Positions 46,521 through 58,443 of a DNA stretch of 64,000 nucleotides are shown here, in pieces. Position numbers and translations under genes: made by a program. The DNA comes from Pinus tabuliformis. Lineage: Eukaryota; Streptophyta; Pinopsida; Pinales; Pinaceae. A model generated the notes under the pieces. It was not told the DNA's origin. It did not search any database and worked only from the letters and a program-made list of their open reading frames with translations. The stretch lies in assembly GCA_031772625.1 (NCBI GenBank), contig CM062818.1, positions 216,621,742 through 216,685,741 of the forward strand. The letters run 5' to 3'. Position 1 is the first letter of the stretch; every line of letters starts with the position of its first letter.

Positions 46521-47739
46521 AATAACCTCCCATTACCACTCTAGAATCTTGATTGGTTATAGTAGTCCACCTGGATGTTTACATTCTACTTTCACTAGCT
46601 GACTCTACTCTACTACATCCCTCTTCAAACTTGACCAATAGTAGAATATCTCCACCGTTGTAAGTGTCCTCTAATAACTTGGATGACCTTAATAAGCCTT
46701 CACATGAAACTCCCTCAATATCACCTTCTTGAGCTTGTTGTTATTTGATACATATATCCTATCTCAGAGCCTGACCAATCCATCTACGACAAGATATTAA
46801 TCCATACCTTGTGCACCTGAACCCGTACCTATACCTATACATGTACCTGTACCATTACATGTATTTGTACCTACACTTGTACCTATACATGTACTATCGC
46901 CCTACTGCAACCTCTTCACAATCTCCATATACCTAATATCCTGCTAACATGCCTGCAAGATCCTATCGTGTAAGTCTGTCCCATAGGAGTTCATAGCTAC
47001 TAAGTGATTTAATTGTACCTATCTGCTGAGCACATACACCACACTGTTTTATTTACTTTTGATGTACCTTATCTCAAAATCAAACTCACCAATCGTGGCC
47101 AACCATCTAGCCTGCCTGGAGTTCAGATTCAGCTAGTCAAACAAATACCTCAAGCCAATATCATCACTCATAAGTACAAACTTCCTACCAAGAAGATAGT
47201 GTCTCGACATATTCAGTGCATGTATGATCACCGCTAACTAAAGATCATGTGTTGGGTATTTCAGCTCATGCTTGTTTAGTTTCTGGGACTCATACCATAC
47301 CACCTGTCCATCATCCATAAGGACTCCACCAAGTCCTCTCTTGCAAGCATCTCTCCATACCACAAACGCTTTGTCTAGATCTACAATCTGTGGCATTGGT
47401 GCATGTGTCAACAACTACTTAAGTTGCTCAAAGTTAGCATCACACTCTTCTATCCATTGGAACTTCTTACCTTTCCTCTGCAATGATGTGATAGGATAAG
47501 CGATCTACAACAATTTCCTGATGAACCTCCTATAGTAGCCTACCTAGCCCATGCAATATCTCACCTCATCCACATTCTTAGAAGCTACCCATTCCATTAC
47601 ACCCTTATCTTCTTTGGATCGATTGCAATGCCCTCTTTGGAGACCACATGCCCCAAGTAATGTACCTCACTCTGAAAGAAACTACACTTGCTAATATTAG
47701 CACACAACTGATGCTCTCTTAACAACCTCAACACTGCTA
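46521..47739 (-). pseudogene. RNase H to integrase N-terminus, outer chromovirus, heavily decayed
   Basis: Between RT and the integrase core the minus strand shows only scattered RNase H-like and zinc-region residues. A small repeat array sits within it at 46805-46895. Confidence 0.5.
46805..46895. repeat. Minisatellite of TACCTATACATG-type words in the pol relic
   Basis: Plus strand: repeated GTACCT, ATACATGTACCT and variants, about 90 bases. Its position within former coding sequence suggests slippage growth after the gene decayed. Confidence 0.7.
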
Positions 47740-48200
47740 CTAAGTGCTTGACACATGATCTTCCTCATTTTCAGTATATACCAATATATCATCAATGAAC
47801 ACAATAACAAACTTATCAGAATATAGACGCAACATACTATTCATCAAGAAAGTGAATGTAGTTGAAGCATTAGTTAATCCAAATGAAATAACAACAAACT
47901 CATAATGCCCATACCTAGTCCTAAAAATAGTCTTGTAAATGTCCTCTTCTTTCATGCATTCCTGATGGTATATGGATCTCATGTCAATCTTCAAGAACAA
48001 TGCTTCTCTCTTCAACTAATTGAACAAGTCATCGACCCTTGGAAAAGGGTACCTGATCTTGATAGTCACTTTGTTCAACTACTTGTAGTCAATGCATAAT
48101 TTGAGAGTACCAGCTTTATTCCTCACAAACAATACCGATGCACCCCAAGGTGATATATTTGGTTTAATGTATCCCTTTTCCAACATTTCCTTCAACTGTA
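47740..48200 (-). pseudogene. Reverse transcriptase relic, outer chromovirus
   Basis: The frame 47740-48015 contains LFLKIDMRSIYHQ, TRYGHYEFVVISFGLTNAS and the palm motif VFIDDILVYTENEEDH, a Ty3-type RT. Upstream RT residues continue to about 48200. The region is broken. Confidence 0.85.
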
Positions 48201-48365
48201 ACTTTAATTAAACCAACTTAGGTGTGCTCATACCGTGAGGTGCTTTCAATGCTAGAGATTCCCCTCACACTAACTCAATAGAAGATTCTACCTCCCTGTG
48301 AGGTGGAAACTCTGTAATTTCCTCAGGAAATACATCCTGAAACTGCTACAAAACTAGGTACCTAC

Positions 48366-48830
48366 TCAACACATCTGCATCCTCAACCTAAAAATGTGCA
48401 CTGCAAATAACATACACGCTTTCCTATGGCTACACTTTTCTTGCATAGTTGTCACCATCCTAACTGATGTCATTTTCTTCTTACCCTGCGAGACTCTTGG
48501 TTCCCCATTGTCATCAACACACTCATTAGATTTATGATAGCTGTGTACCTTGATTAAATGTAGATACAACCAATCCATGCCCAAGAACATAATGTATGAT
48601 CCCAAAGGTAATACATTTACATGTGTTGTGGTATGCATACAATTCAAGTCAAATGTGAAATCTCTTACCGAATGATGAACTCCCTTCTTCATACCTATAG
48701 CCAATTACACTAACCAAGACTTTACGTGCAGTTCCTTACTCAAACCACACTTATCCACCAAGTTAGGACCAACATAGCTATAATTAGATCCAGAGTCAAT
48801 CAAAATAGAAACAACTTGATCAAAAAGCTT
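48366..48830 (-). pseudogene. Protease relic, outer chromovirus
   Basis: ILIDSGSNYSYVG near 48780-48820 is the aspartic protease active-site region. Further downstream, LPLGSYIMFLGMDWLYLH is the typical end of the chromovirus protease fold. Confidence 0.75.
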
Positions 48831-48959
48831 ACCATCCATCTCAATGATAGACAACTAGTGTTCTGCCTACTTGTTATCCACTACTTGCATAGATACGTGG
48901 AATACTCTTACCAACATCCCCAACAGTTTGTGCCTCATTTTCACTATATATCTGAGGCC

Positions 48960-49623
48960 TACCACCTTGATTTTATGGGCAATCTCTCTTAATATGTTCC
49001 TTACCACATGTCCAACACTCTAACTGACCAGTGCCATCACCTCTATGTTTTTTATGTCATTATGACCCATGTCCTTGTTTATCTGCATTAAACTTCTTTT
49101 GCATTTCCATATTCTCATTATCATCTACATGTGGAGACCTTATCCTCTTAAGCTGTCATTTACCTTTATCTTTGTCGTTTCACTTCCATGCTTGCAGAGA
49201 TTCATTCTTACGTTTTGATTTTTCATAGAAATTATTCAATTTCCGAATGACTTCCTCAAGTGAACGAGCCTCATCATACTCAATCTGATCTCTAAATGAT
49301 AATGGAAAACCACTAATAAATCTCTGAACTTTATCCTTCTCATCAGTAAGATACGATACATACCTCAATCGCTCCAGAAACTTAGTCATGTACTCTTCAT
49401 AAGTTGTTGATCCCATCTTTATCTCATAGAATTCTACAGCCTTATTGTCATAGTACCTCTCCGACAAGTACTTCTTCCTGAAAATCCTCTTGAACCCCCG
49501 CCAACTCAAGTCATTTGTCATGATGTCTTTGATCTGCTTCAAATCTTCCCACCAATTGTTTGCTTTACCTTTCAAGCTGAAGATCGCTACTTTAGACTTC
49601 ATATTATCTGTGTAATCATGCAA
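48960..49623 (-). pseudogene. gag relic with zinc knuckle, outer chromovirus
   Basis: The 147-residue frame 49180-49623 gives AIFSLKGKANNWWEDLKQI, FKRIFRKKYLSERYYDNKAVEF and EEYMTKFLERLRYVSYL, the retrotransposon gag domain. Cysteine-knuckle residues lie near 48990-49020. The N-terminal part is at 58782-59100, on the other side of the nested element. Confidence 0.85.
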
Positions 49624-49627
49624 CTCA

Positions 49628-49632
49628 AAGAA
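49628..49632. repeat. Target-site duplication (AAGAA), left copy, of the nested Reina-like element
   Basis: AAGAA here and at 58777-58781, directly abutting both LTRs, without mismatch. Confidence 0.9.
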
Positions 49633-49964
49633 TGTTATGAAACCAGCTCACAAAAAGATATAAAAGATAGATCAACACCTCAGAATTCGGTCTCTTCGAG
49701 GGGGAACCTCCTTTACATTACACAAATGAATAATTATTTGATGATTCAAATGACAAAACCTCATTTCTATATATAGGAGTCTAAGGAGTCACAATATAAC
49801 CCAGCCGACCTAACAATAATAATATAAAGGTACAAAAATAACAATAGATGGATCCTATGGGGCACAATAATAACAATATCGGGACAATAGGGGCACAACA
49901 ATATTAATAAGGGATATAAGTACAATAGTAATGGGGTAATCACTAGTATTATAGGGACCTAACA
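49633..49964 (-). repeat. 3' LTR of the Reina-like element
   Basis: Plus-strand edges TGTTATGAAACC and GGGACCTAACA. On the minus strand a purine tract (GAAGGAGAGGGGCA, 49965-49978) precedes it, as a plus-strand primer should. Confidence 0.92.
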
Positions 49965-49978
49965 TGCCCCTCTCCTTC

Positions 49979-51031
49979 AAAAAAGTGTTGTCCTCAATGC
50001 TTGAGTAGTTTTGGATGCTTCTGTATAAAATTATCATCCTCCCATGTGGAATCTTCAGTGGATAAGTTCTTCCACTTGATGAGATACTCCGAAATTGATC
50101 GATTTCGTAGCTATCGAGTTCTTGATTTTATGACTGCTTCTGGTTCCAATATAATTTTTCCTTCCTCGTCAAGTTCTGGTAATATTGTTTGAACTGGGAG
50201 CTTGTGGCCTATAACCTTCTTTAAACATGAAACATGGAAAACTGGGTGCAGTTGAGAAGCTACAGGAAGCTCCAATTTGTATGCCATAGTACCAATCTTT
50301 TGAAACACCTTGTACGAACCATAATACTTCGGTGATAATTTATTATCCTTCTTAGCTTCCTCGAGGGACATTTATTTATATGGTTGTAGCCGTAGGAATA
50401 CCCAATCACCTACATCAAAACTTCTTTTGCTGTGATGTTGATCTGCCTATTCTTTCATTCTATTCTGCGCCAACACAAGGTTATCCTTTAAGAGTTGGAG
50501 GCCTTGTTGTTGATGCTTGATGTGATGTTCCACTGCTTGAACCTTAGAATTTTCTCTTAAATATGATGTGATGGATGGTGGCTGATATCCATAAAGTGCC
50601 ATAAATGGGGTCATTTTTGTTGTTGTATGGAAGGAAGTGTTATACCACCAGTTAGCCAGGGGCAACCATTTGACCCATTGTGTCTGTTTATCAGATACGA
50701 AGCAACGAATATATCCTTCCAAGCATTTGTTTACTGTCTTAGTTTGCCCATCAGATTGAGGATGATAAGATGAGCTATGAGCTAACTGAGTACTGAGGAA
50801 AGAAAATAATTTTGTCCAAAAATTTCCAGTGAAAATGGGATCTCTGTCACTTACAATAATCCTTGGGCTTCCATGTAGCTTTTGAATTGTTTCCATAAAT
50901 GCAGTAGAAACTATAGTGCCTTTAAGTGGATATGATAATGCAAAAAAGTGTGCATACTTGGTAAGTCTGTTAACTACCACCATGATGACACTCTTTCCCT
51001 CGGACTTGGGTAAGCCTATGATAAAATCCAT
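49979..51031 (-). pseudogene. Integrase core and chromodomain of the Reina-like element
   Basis: The frame 50447-51031 (194 residues) gives MDFIIGLPKSEGKSVIMVVV, IIVSDRDPIFTGNFW and SSYHPQSDGQT, the integrase core. The frame 50111-50371 gives KLSPKYYGSYKVFQKIG and HPVFHVSCLKK, the GPY/F-like C-terminal module. The last segment (49985-50100) gives EYLIKWKNLS and STWEDDNFIQKHP, a chromodomain. The region is fossil. Confidence 0.85.
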
Positions 51032-51072
51032 TGAAACCTCCTCCCAATGTTGGCTTGGAATGGATAAAGGTT

Positions 51073-51077
51073 ATAAT
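51073..51077. repeat. Target-site duplication (ATAAT), left copy, of the non-autonomous element
   Basis: ATAAT here and at 54341-54345, exactly abutting both LTRs. Confidence 0.92.
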
Positions 51078-51699
51078 TGATCCAGGTGGATGTTGGTGGC
51101 CACCCACCAACCCATTTGGACCCTCACAACTGTCTCTTTCAGTCTTTTCAGTTTCCTAAATTGTAGCGCAGTTTACTATTTTTAGCAGCTTTTCGGGTCC
51201 TGAACTTCCGGAGCCGTTTTGAGGCCCTAAACGACGTTTTTTTGGAATTCTGGGGTGACCGAGCCTTATTGTTGCCTCCCAAAGTGGTAGTACTCGGATA
51301 GATCTTTCTAACGAGCTATCGCACGCGTCAAACGGAGATCGTATGCCAAAGTTACGACCCCGGGAAATTGATGTACCAATTTACCCAAACGGGGCCCACA
51401 ATTTGGCGTTTCATCTTCTAGGGTTAGGTTTCGGGATGTGAAGGGTTTTCCATTGTTTCTCAACAATAAATAGGCCTTCGAGCCTCATTGTAACACAGTT
51501 CAGAACAGTTCAGAGGCATGTAGCCATCACATCTCTTCTCAGAGATAAGCTACCATCGCCCTAGCTAGTTTATTGCCATTTCTGTTTGTAAGCATATGTC
51601 AGTATTTTCCATTAATGAAATGAAGTATTATTTCCACTGCATCTTTGTGTATATGGTTATCTCTGTAATTTGTTGCGTTCCTGCTTAAATCCAGATCAG
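51078..51699 (+). repeat. 5' LTR of the non-autonomous element
   Basis: Starts TGATCCAGG and ends CCAGATCA. CAATAAATAG near 51465 is a plausible TATA-like region, and AATGAAATGAAG near 51615 lies before the end. Confidence 0.95.
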
Positions 51700-51700
51700 T

Positions 51701-51714
51701 GGTATCAGAGCGGT
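51701..51714 (+). promoter_or_regulatory. Primer binding site of the non-autonomous element
   Basis: TGGTATCAGAGCGG starts one base after the 5' LTR; it is the initiator-methionine type. Confidence 0.95.
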
Positions 51715-51741
51715 CTGCTTTTTTTTTCTGTTTTTCTTTGC

Positions 51742-53760
51742 ATGTCCCCAACGAGGTCGGGATATAAGGAGTTAGGGCTTGAACTGGTCGAACCTTTGCA
51801 AGACCAGCCTCGAAAATCCCGACGGCCTCCCATGGCGGATGAGAAGAAAGATGAGGGGGCAGGAGATCCTATCAAAATCTTGCTCGAAGAAGCGCTCGAG
51901 CGACAAAGGAACGCGATGATGGATAGCTTTGCGCAGATCCTTCAGCGGCTACCCAGAGGCGACGCATCGGCTTCCAACAGCGACTCTGGAAATGCCACAC
52001 CTTTCAAGGTACAAGTTAATTTTGAAATCCCCATCTTCGAGGGTCAAATAGACGCAGATACCGTAGATAAATGGTTAAATCTCCTAGATGGGTATTTTTC
52101 TGTTCATGAATTTTCAAGTCGGGAAAAGATTGTTTTCGCTCTTCTCAAAGCAGCCCCCCACGTCAAGGACTGGTGGGAAACCTACTGCGAGCAGAAGGAT
52201 GAAAGTACAGGCTCACTATTTTCAGCCGCACCCACTTGAAATGACTTTCGGGATGCCATCAAGGAGCAATACTACCCTGTCGGAAGCTATGAGGACAAAT
52301 ACATCAAATGGACCACACTGCGGCAGGGACGAGACCAAGATGTGCCGGAGTTCACAAACATTTTTCATACCCTTCGCACACAGTTGGGTATCAAAGATTC
52401 TGAGCTGCATCTGGTACTCAAATACCGTGGTTGCTTGCACAGATACATCCAGGAAGAGATGGTGTTCTTGAACATCTCCTCACTCGGCACAGCATACCGA
52501 TACGCTGTCAAAATTGAGCAAAAGTTCAAACAGAAGAAGCGAGACTTTGGATCTGCAAATCCGAAGCCCAAAGGACAAAGCCAAGGCGGGGTGACCCAAG
52601 ACAACCCGTCGAAGCCGCAAGAAAAGAACAACACCATGAAGCCGAAGAAAGACACAGGGAAGTGGTGTGAGTTCCACAAGAGTCCCACTCATAACACAAG
52701 TGAGTGTCGGACCAAGCAGTCGCTGGTGGCCGAGTTGAAGGCTTCCGAATCAGATGCATGTTCTGATCCTGAGCCAGAACCCGACAAGGGGAATGGCAAA
52801 GGGAAGCATATCATTGATGCGGATCCCAGTGCCACTGTTGCCACTGCCAAGATCAAGAAGAATGAGCCCGAAGATCCAGAGGAGGGGGAGCGTCTTTTCC
52901 ACTCACAGATGTGGGTGAAGGGTTCACCGCTGCGATTCATTGTCGACAGTGGTAGCCAAAAGAACCTGGTTTTAGCAGAGGTCCTGAAGCGGTTGGGCCT
53001 ACCGACTACACCACACCCGCAGCCATACAGTATCGGGTGGCTTCACAAAGGACGAGATCTGAAAGTTCGCCAGCAGTGCCACCTTCCCTACAGCATCAAA
53101 CCCTTCACAGATGAGGTATTGTGTGATGTTACACCTCTGGATGTTTGTGATGTATTATTAGGCCAACCATACTTGTGGAGGCGACATGTTGTGTATGAGT
53201 CAAGGCCTCGTGTTGTCATTATTTCTTTGAATAATTCATTATACAGGATACCGGAGGTAGCCCCACCTACCGCCACATCTTTGATTACTACCAAGAAAGG
53301 CAGCAAGCTCATATCACAGACCAGGAAATTCATTTGTCTGGTTCACTCCCAAAGTAAGGGGAAGATCATTGCTACATCCATAACCCCTGCAAAGGGTTCC
53401 TCCATGCAGCAGCAGCAAAGGGATACGGTCATGACAGAACACAGGAACAACTTCTCCTCACCCACAGGGGTACCACACAAGTTTCAGGTGGGCGACAAAG
53501 TTTGGTTACATCTGCAGAGAGAACGCCTTACCAGAACCCATCAGAAGCTCAGACCACTCCGACATGGTCCTTACAGCAGTACCAAGGCTATGGGGAACAA
53601 TGCTTTGGAGCACATCATTCCTCCATTCCTTCGCCTGCACCAAATGTTCAATGTGGACCATCGGCGACCATGCTTCCCACCATCACTGGACACATCAGAG
53701 ATTGCAGGACAAGTTCAGCAGATGGAGGAACTCAACGCAATGGGGACCATTGCTTCCTAA
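51742..53760 (+). pseudogene. gag-protease frame of the non-autonomous element
   Basis: The frame begins MSPTRSGYKELG. The gag domain reads FEIPIFEGQIDADTVDKWLNL and VKDWWETYCEQ (about 52020-52190), continuing with FTNIFHTLRTQLG. A cysteine/histidine knuckle follows (WCEFHKSPTHNTSEC, about 52665-52710), then the protease motif FIVDSGSQKNLVL (about 52936) with DVTPLDVCDVLLGQPYL as its second half. The tail (53470-53700) has FQVGDKVWLHLQRERL and KLRPLRHGPY, typical of an integrase C-terminal module. Gag would assemble particles and the protease would mature them. The frame looks close to whole with about one break. No polymerase is encoded. Confidence 0.88.
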
Positions 53761-53771
53761 GGGGGGAGGAA
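53761..53771 (+). promoter_or_regulatory. Polypurine tract of the non-autonomous element
   Basis: GGGGGGAGGAA directly precedes the 3' LTR and follows the stop of the frame. Confidence 0.92.
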
Positions 53772-54340
53772 TGATCCAGGTGGATGTTGGTGGCCACCCA
53801 CCAACCCATTTGGACCCTCACAACTGTCTCTTTCAGTCTTTTCAGTTTCCTAAATTGTAGCTCAGTTTACTATTTTTAGCAGCTTTTCGGGTCCTGAACT
53901 TCCGGAGCCGTTTTGAGGCCCCAAAGTGGTAGTACTCGGATAGATCTTTCTAACGAGCTATCGCACGCGTCAAACAGAGATCGTATGCCAAAGTTACGAC
54001 CCCGGGAAATTGATGTACCAATTTACCCAAACGGGGCCCACAATTTGGCGTTTCATCTTCTAGGGTTAGGTTTCGGGATGTGAAGGGTTTTCCATTGTTT
54101 CTCAACAATAAATAGGCCTTCGAGCCTCATTGTAACACAGTTCAGAATAGTTCAGAGGCATGTAGCCATCACATCTCTTCTCAGAGATAAGCTACCATCG
54201 CCCTAGCTAGTTTATTGCCATTTCTGTTTGTAAGCATATGTCAGTATTTTCCATTAATGAAATGAAGTATTATTTCCGCTGCATCTTTGTGTATATGGTT
54301 ATCTCTGTAATTTGTTGCGTTCCTGCTTAAATCTGGATCA
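53772..54340 (+). repeat. 3' LTR of the non-autonomous element
   Basis: Same edges as the 5' LTR (TGATCCAGG...GGATCA) and about 99% identical where aligned; it is 53 bases shorter. Confidence 0.95.
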
Positions 54341-54345
54341 ATAAT

Positions 54346-54923
54346 AGACCTGGGGTCTTAATTGCTTCAACTTTATTTTGTTGGTAAACCGAACATTCTT
54401 CCACAAACTTTTGAATATCTGATTTAAGGCCATCCCAAAAAAATTCCTTCTTAACCCTGTGGTAAGTTTTTTAAAAAGTTGAGTTCCCTCCTAAGGGAGA
54501 AGTGTGCAACTCTATAAGAATCTTTTGTTTGAGTTGGGAATTCTTACAAAGGTATAAGTGATCTTTGTACCATAACGAATCATTTTTCTAGCTAAATGTA
54601 TCAGATGTACTCGAATCTTGTTGTAACTTTTGAATAAGTGCCCACACTTCTTCATCATTCTTCCATTCCTCACTTGCTTCGTTTATCCAATTTGGTTGGA
54701 TAAAATAAATGGCGCATAACAATGCTTCCACATCCTCATCCTTTCTTGAGAGTGCATTTGCCACCACATTTTGCTTCCCTTTTTTCTAGATGATTTCAAA
54801 GTCATAACCCAGCATTTTTGTGACCCACTTTTGTTGCTCTTCATAAGATAATCTTTGTTCTAAAATGTATTTAAGGCTATCATGATCTTTTTTTATCTTG
54901 AAGTGTCTTCCCATTAGGTAGGG
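54346..54923 (-). pseudogene. Integrase N-terminal region of the Reina-like element
   Basis: Minus-strand residues KKEFFWDGLKSDIQKFVEEC near 54385-54460 match the zinc-binding region ahead of the integrase core. The core itself (51031 downward) is on the other side of the young insertion. RNase H C-terminal residues lie above 54700. Confidence 0.65.
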
Positions 54924-56287
54924 TCACCATTTCTTAAGTGCATGTAGTATTGCCAACATTTCCTTCTCATAAATGGCTTTGTGTAAAAACGTTCCCTTGA
55001 TTGGACGAATTTCAAAAGAAATGGGTCTTTCATCTTGAATTAAAACAGCCCCAATTCCATTTCCTGAAGCATCACACTCCACAATAAAGGTTTTTGTGAA
55101 GTATGGTGTAGCTAAGACCAGTGCTTGGCACATTGCCTCTTTAAGATGTTCAAAGGCCTTTGTTGCTTCTGGAGTCCATGAAAATGCATCTTTCTTCAAT
55201 AATGTTGTTAGAGGTGCTGCTATTCTCCCATATTTTTTAACAAACTTGTGATAATACATGTCAACCCGAGAAATCCTCGCATATTCTTTATGGATTTGGG
55301 GATTTTCCATTCCTTAATGGATTTAATTTTGCTAGGGTCTAGCTTAACTCCTTCATGAGATACACTATGACCCAGATATTCCACCTCTTGTACTCCAAAG
55401 AAACATTTAGATATTTTTGCATATGATTGTTTCTCCTCCAATAGTGGTAGCACCCTGTCAACATGTTCAACATGATCCTTCCAAGACTTGTTGTAGATTA
55501 GTATATCATCAAAAAATACTAACACAAATTTCCTAAGGAAGGGTTTGAAAATGGAATTCATCAAACCTTGAAATGTAGAAGGTGCATTGGTAAGGCCAAA
55601 AGGCATGACCAAAAATTCATAATGACCCTCATGAGTTATAAATGTTGTTTTTGGAATGTCTTCAGTCTTCATTCTAATTTGATGATATCCTGAATGAAGA
55701 TCCAACTTGGTGAAATAAATTGATCAATGCAATTCATCCAGTTATTCATCAATGACAGGAATGGGAAACTTATCTTTAATAGTGAGCTTGTTGAGCTCCC
55801 TATAATCCAGACACATGCACCATAATCCATCCTTCTTGTGCACCAATACTACTGGAGCAGAGAAAGAACTTTGAATCAGTTGAATTATACCAGCCTCTAG
55901 CATTTTTGCAACCATACATTCAATTTCATTCTTTTGGGCATATGGATATCTGTACGGCCTTATGCTTGGAGGAACACTTCCTGGAATCAGATGAATAACA
56001 TGATCATGATCTCGAATAGGTGGGAGACCTTTGGGAGTCTCAAATGCCTTGGAATGATTGTCCAAGACTTTTTGGAGATCTAGAGAAATAGATGGTTTCG
56101 ATGTGGAAACATATATCGAACATAATTGTGCAATTACACATATTTGTTCCTTATTTAGAAGCTTTGTCATACCGTTAGAGCTGATTATCTTTCCCAGTTT
56201 CCCTGCAATACCCCTTAATTTAGCTTCCTTTCCTTCCGCAAAAAATTTCATGAAAAGTTCTTGAAAATTAAAAGCTATTGTACCCAA
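54924..56287 (-). pseudogene. RT and RNase H of the Reina-like element
   Basis: The frame 55742-56287 contains HDHVIHLIPGSVPPSIRPYRYP, FSAPVVLVHKKDG and DYRELNKLTIKDKFPIPVIDE, the RT fingers. The frame 55220-55705 has MDLHSGYHQIRM, YEFLVMPFGLTNAPSTFQ, the palm motif VFFDDILIYNK, and the thumb. The frame 54924-55310 has FIVECDASGNGIGAVL and EKEMLAILHALKKW, a Ty3 RNase H. This is the normal chromovirus order, unlike the first element of the window. The region is fossil. Confidence 0.9.
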
Positions 56288-56299
56288 GGATTGTAGCCA

Positions 56300-56623
56300 T
56301 TAGACTCCTAGTACAACATCAACAAATCCCATTGGAATGGAAAGCATTGGGCTAGTCAATACAAATTCTCCCATGGATAGCTTGATATTATGGAACTTTC
56401 TAGAGAAAATTATTGTTCCTCCATTTGCAACCATCACTTGACACTCTGGTGCTAGATATAGGAAGCAATTCAATTCTTTTGCTGCCTTACAATGAATAAA
56501 ATTATGCGTACTTCCTGAATCAGTTAACACTATTACCTTTTTCTTCTTGATTTGTCCTTCTATCTTGATGGTTTGAGGAGTGGTATTTCCCGCCAATGCA
56601 TTACAAGATATGGTCGGATTCAT
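56300..56623 (-). pseudogene. Protease of the Reina-like element
   Basis: VIVLTDSGSTHNFIHCKAAKEL carries the active-site aspartate (read in part), followed by SMGEFVLTSPMLSIPMGFVDVVLG. Confidence 0.85.
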
Positions 56624-56677
56624 TTCTTCTTTATCTAGGATTTTTTCTTGGAGTATATCCTCTTATTTTGACCCTTA

Positions 56678-57710
56678 TTACTCCTTTTCTTCTTCCTGTT
56701 CACAATCTACGTAGAATAATTTCTTCTCAGCACACTTATCACCTTTAGTGTATTTTCTATCACAACTGTAACAAAGCCCTTTTGCTATTTTTTCTTGCAA
56801 TTGTTGTGGTGCCAGCCTTATAGGTTGTGGAAGACTAGGGGCAACAACACTTCCATCTTTATAGTTGTGAGTGGTATGCTTCCTTGCTGCCATAATTTTT
56901 CTTTCCATTTTTCTTGCTAACCTAAATGCGTTCTCTAATGAATCAGGTTCCCAAAGGTGAACATCATGTTGGATATTATCCTTTAAAGTCCCTATGAACA
57001 CCAATTCTATGCTCCTCTCGAATATTTTTTACCCTTATGTTCAATTTTTGGAACTCTTCAATGTGCTCCATTATTGGACCCTTTTGTTTGAGACTTATCC
57101 ATTGGCTAAAAAAAGGGTTGCTTTTTGTATCCTCATAATGTGCTGTCAATTCTTCTGTAAAAATTGCCCAAGTAATAATTTGTTTATGAGAGCAAAGCCA
57201 TTGATACCATACAAACTGATTTGGTTCCAAATATAAAGTTGCAATAGGTACCTTTTGTGTGTTTTGCACATCATTGAGATTGAAAAATTACTCCATCTGT
57301 AATATCCATGTTGCGGGATCCTTGCCATCAAACTTCCTCATATCTATTTTTGGAATATGGTGGGTCTTTGATCCAACATTAGAGTCTATGAAATCATGAT
57401 TAACATTTCTTTTGTTCACATCATGAATTTCCTTTACTACCCTTTCACCATTTGTAAGTATTTCTTGTAGAAAATTTGTCAAATCTGTCTTCAAATCTAC
57501 CATGTCTCTCTTCAAATCCGCCTTCAAATCTATCTTCAAATTGTCCATCTTATCTTCCATGCCATTCATCTTAGCTTCCACACCCTTTTTCGTAGATTCC
57601 ACACCATTTATCTTAGCTTCTGTTAGCTTTTGTGAGAGTGACATTTGTTGCACTTGGTCTTGTAATTTTGATATATCATGTAGCATTTCTTCCTCTTCTT
57701 CATGAGTCAT
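56678..57710 (-). pseudogene. gag of the Reina-like element, with N-terminal coiled coil and zinc knuckle
   Basis: The N-terminal 140 residues (57288-57710) contain a strong coiled-coil-like heptad pattern with repeated NG(M/V)E.K and DLK units (KMNGMEDKMDNLKIDLKADL). The gag domain follows (56976-57331: WITLKQ-like segments, MEHIEEFQKLNIRV). A CCHC-type knuckle (CYSCDRKYTKGDKC) lies at about 56730-56775. The region is broken. Confidence 0.82.
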
Positions 57711-58429
57711 GTTAGAACTTTCAGGTTTCTTACTAGGTGTTTGAATTTTCTTTCCTCAGGGCATAAGTTACCTATAATAATGCTCTACTATGCCCTTTGA
57801 ATTCCTTCAAAATAATTTTGCAAAGCAAGCTTAAGAAAAAATTTAAAAAAATCTACACACCTTTTTTCACTTTGTAGGAGCTTGATATTGCCTCTAATGT
57901 ATCTCTGTATTTCAGATCATCCAGTTCTGAAATTGCGACCCGCAATAGCCCTCTGTGTCCTCTTTCCAATGCCACCAGTTTGATCCAAATTGGATTCTCC
58001 AAAGAAGAGTTATGCCAAAACTCCCACAGTGACCTGATTATAGACTAGTTTAGTAGAGTGAACTTGTACAACATGCCACGTGTCCCTGTTTTGACCTTTC
58101 GCTCTGAAAAATATATACAAGAAACTACAGTCCATCCTCTTTGTATACCTTCTTAGGAAACTTCAATCTGATGCTCAGAGAGAAAGCTATAACGATTTTT
58201 CATAGGTCACATGTTTGGAATGTAATTCAAGAGTCTACAAAAAGACCAACTTCCTCAGATCATATCTCTGCAAATATAGTGCAAAAAGCTCTGAAATTCG
58301 AACCCAAGGTTTAGTGCAATTTCATCTCAAATGGGTTTTGTTTTTTGCTTTTGAAACGTCATAGGAAAAAAAGTTATAGCGAAAGTTCCACGATGACCTA
58401 TTTGGAGCAGTGAAACCCTAGAATCCAAA
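57711..58429 (-). other. Leader of the Reina-like element
   Basis: About 700 bases between the primer site and gag with no frame of interest. Confidence 0.55.
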
Positions 58430-58441
58430 GCTCTGATACCA
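58430..58441 (-). promoter_or_regulatory. Primer binding site of the Reina-like element
   Basis: The minus strand reads TGGTATCAGAGC, two bases from the 5' LTR edge. Confidence 0.92.
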
Positions 58442-58443
58442 AA

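Larger units (their letters stand above)
51078..54340 (+). mobile_element. Young non-autonomous LTR element carrying gag and protease only
   Basis: A 3.26-kb element with LTRs 51078-51699 and 53772-54340 (622 and 569 bases), a TGGTATCAGAGC primer site, a polypurine tract and a perfect ATAAT TSD. The interior holds one gag-protease frame that ends in a segment resembling an integrase C-terminus. No RT, RNase H or integrase core is visible. Aligned LTR positions differ at about 6 of 568 (1%), so this is the youngest LTR insertion in the window. It looks nearly whole, with about one break. To move it would have needed enzymes from another element. Confidence 0.92.

Noticed and set aside
53401-53860. 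Overlapping plus-strand frames at 53502-53774 and 53564-53860
   Set aside because: Off-frame readings of the gag-protease frame and the start of the 3' LTR.
58430-58441. tRNA gene suggested by initiator-methionine complementarity (also at 22781, 51701 and 60001)
   Set aside because: Each is a short primer binding site next to an LTR; no cloverleaf surrounds any of them.
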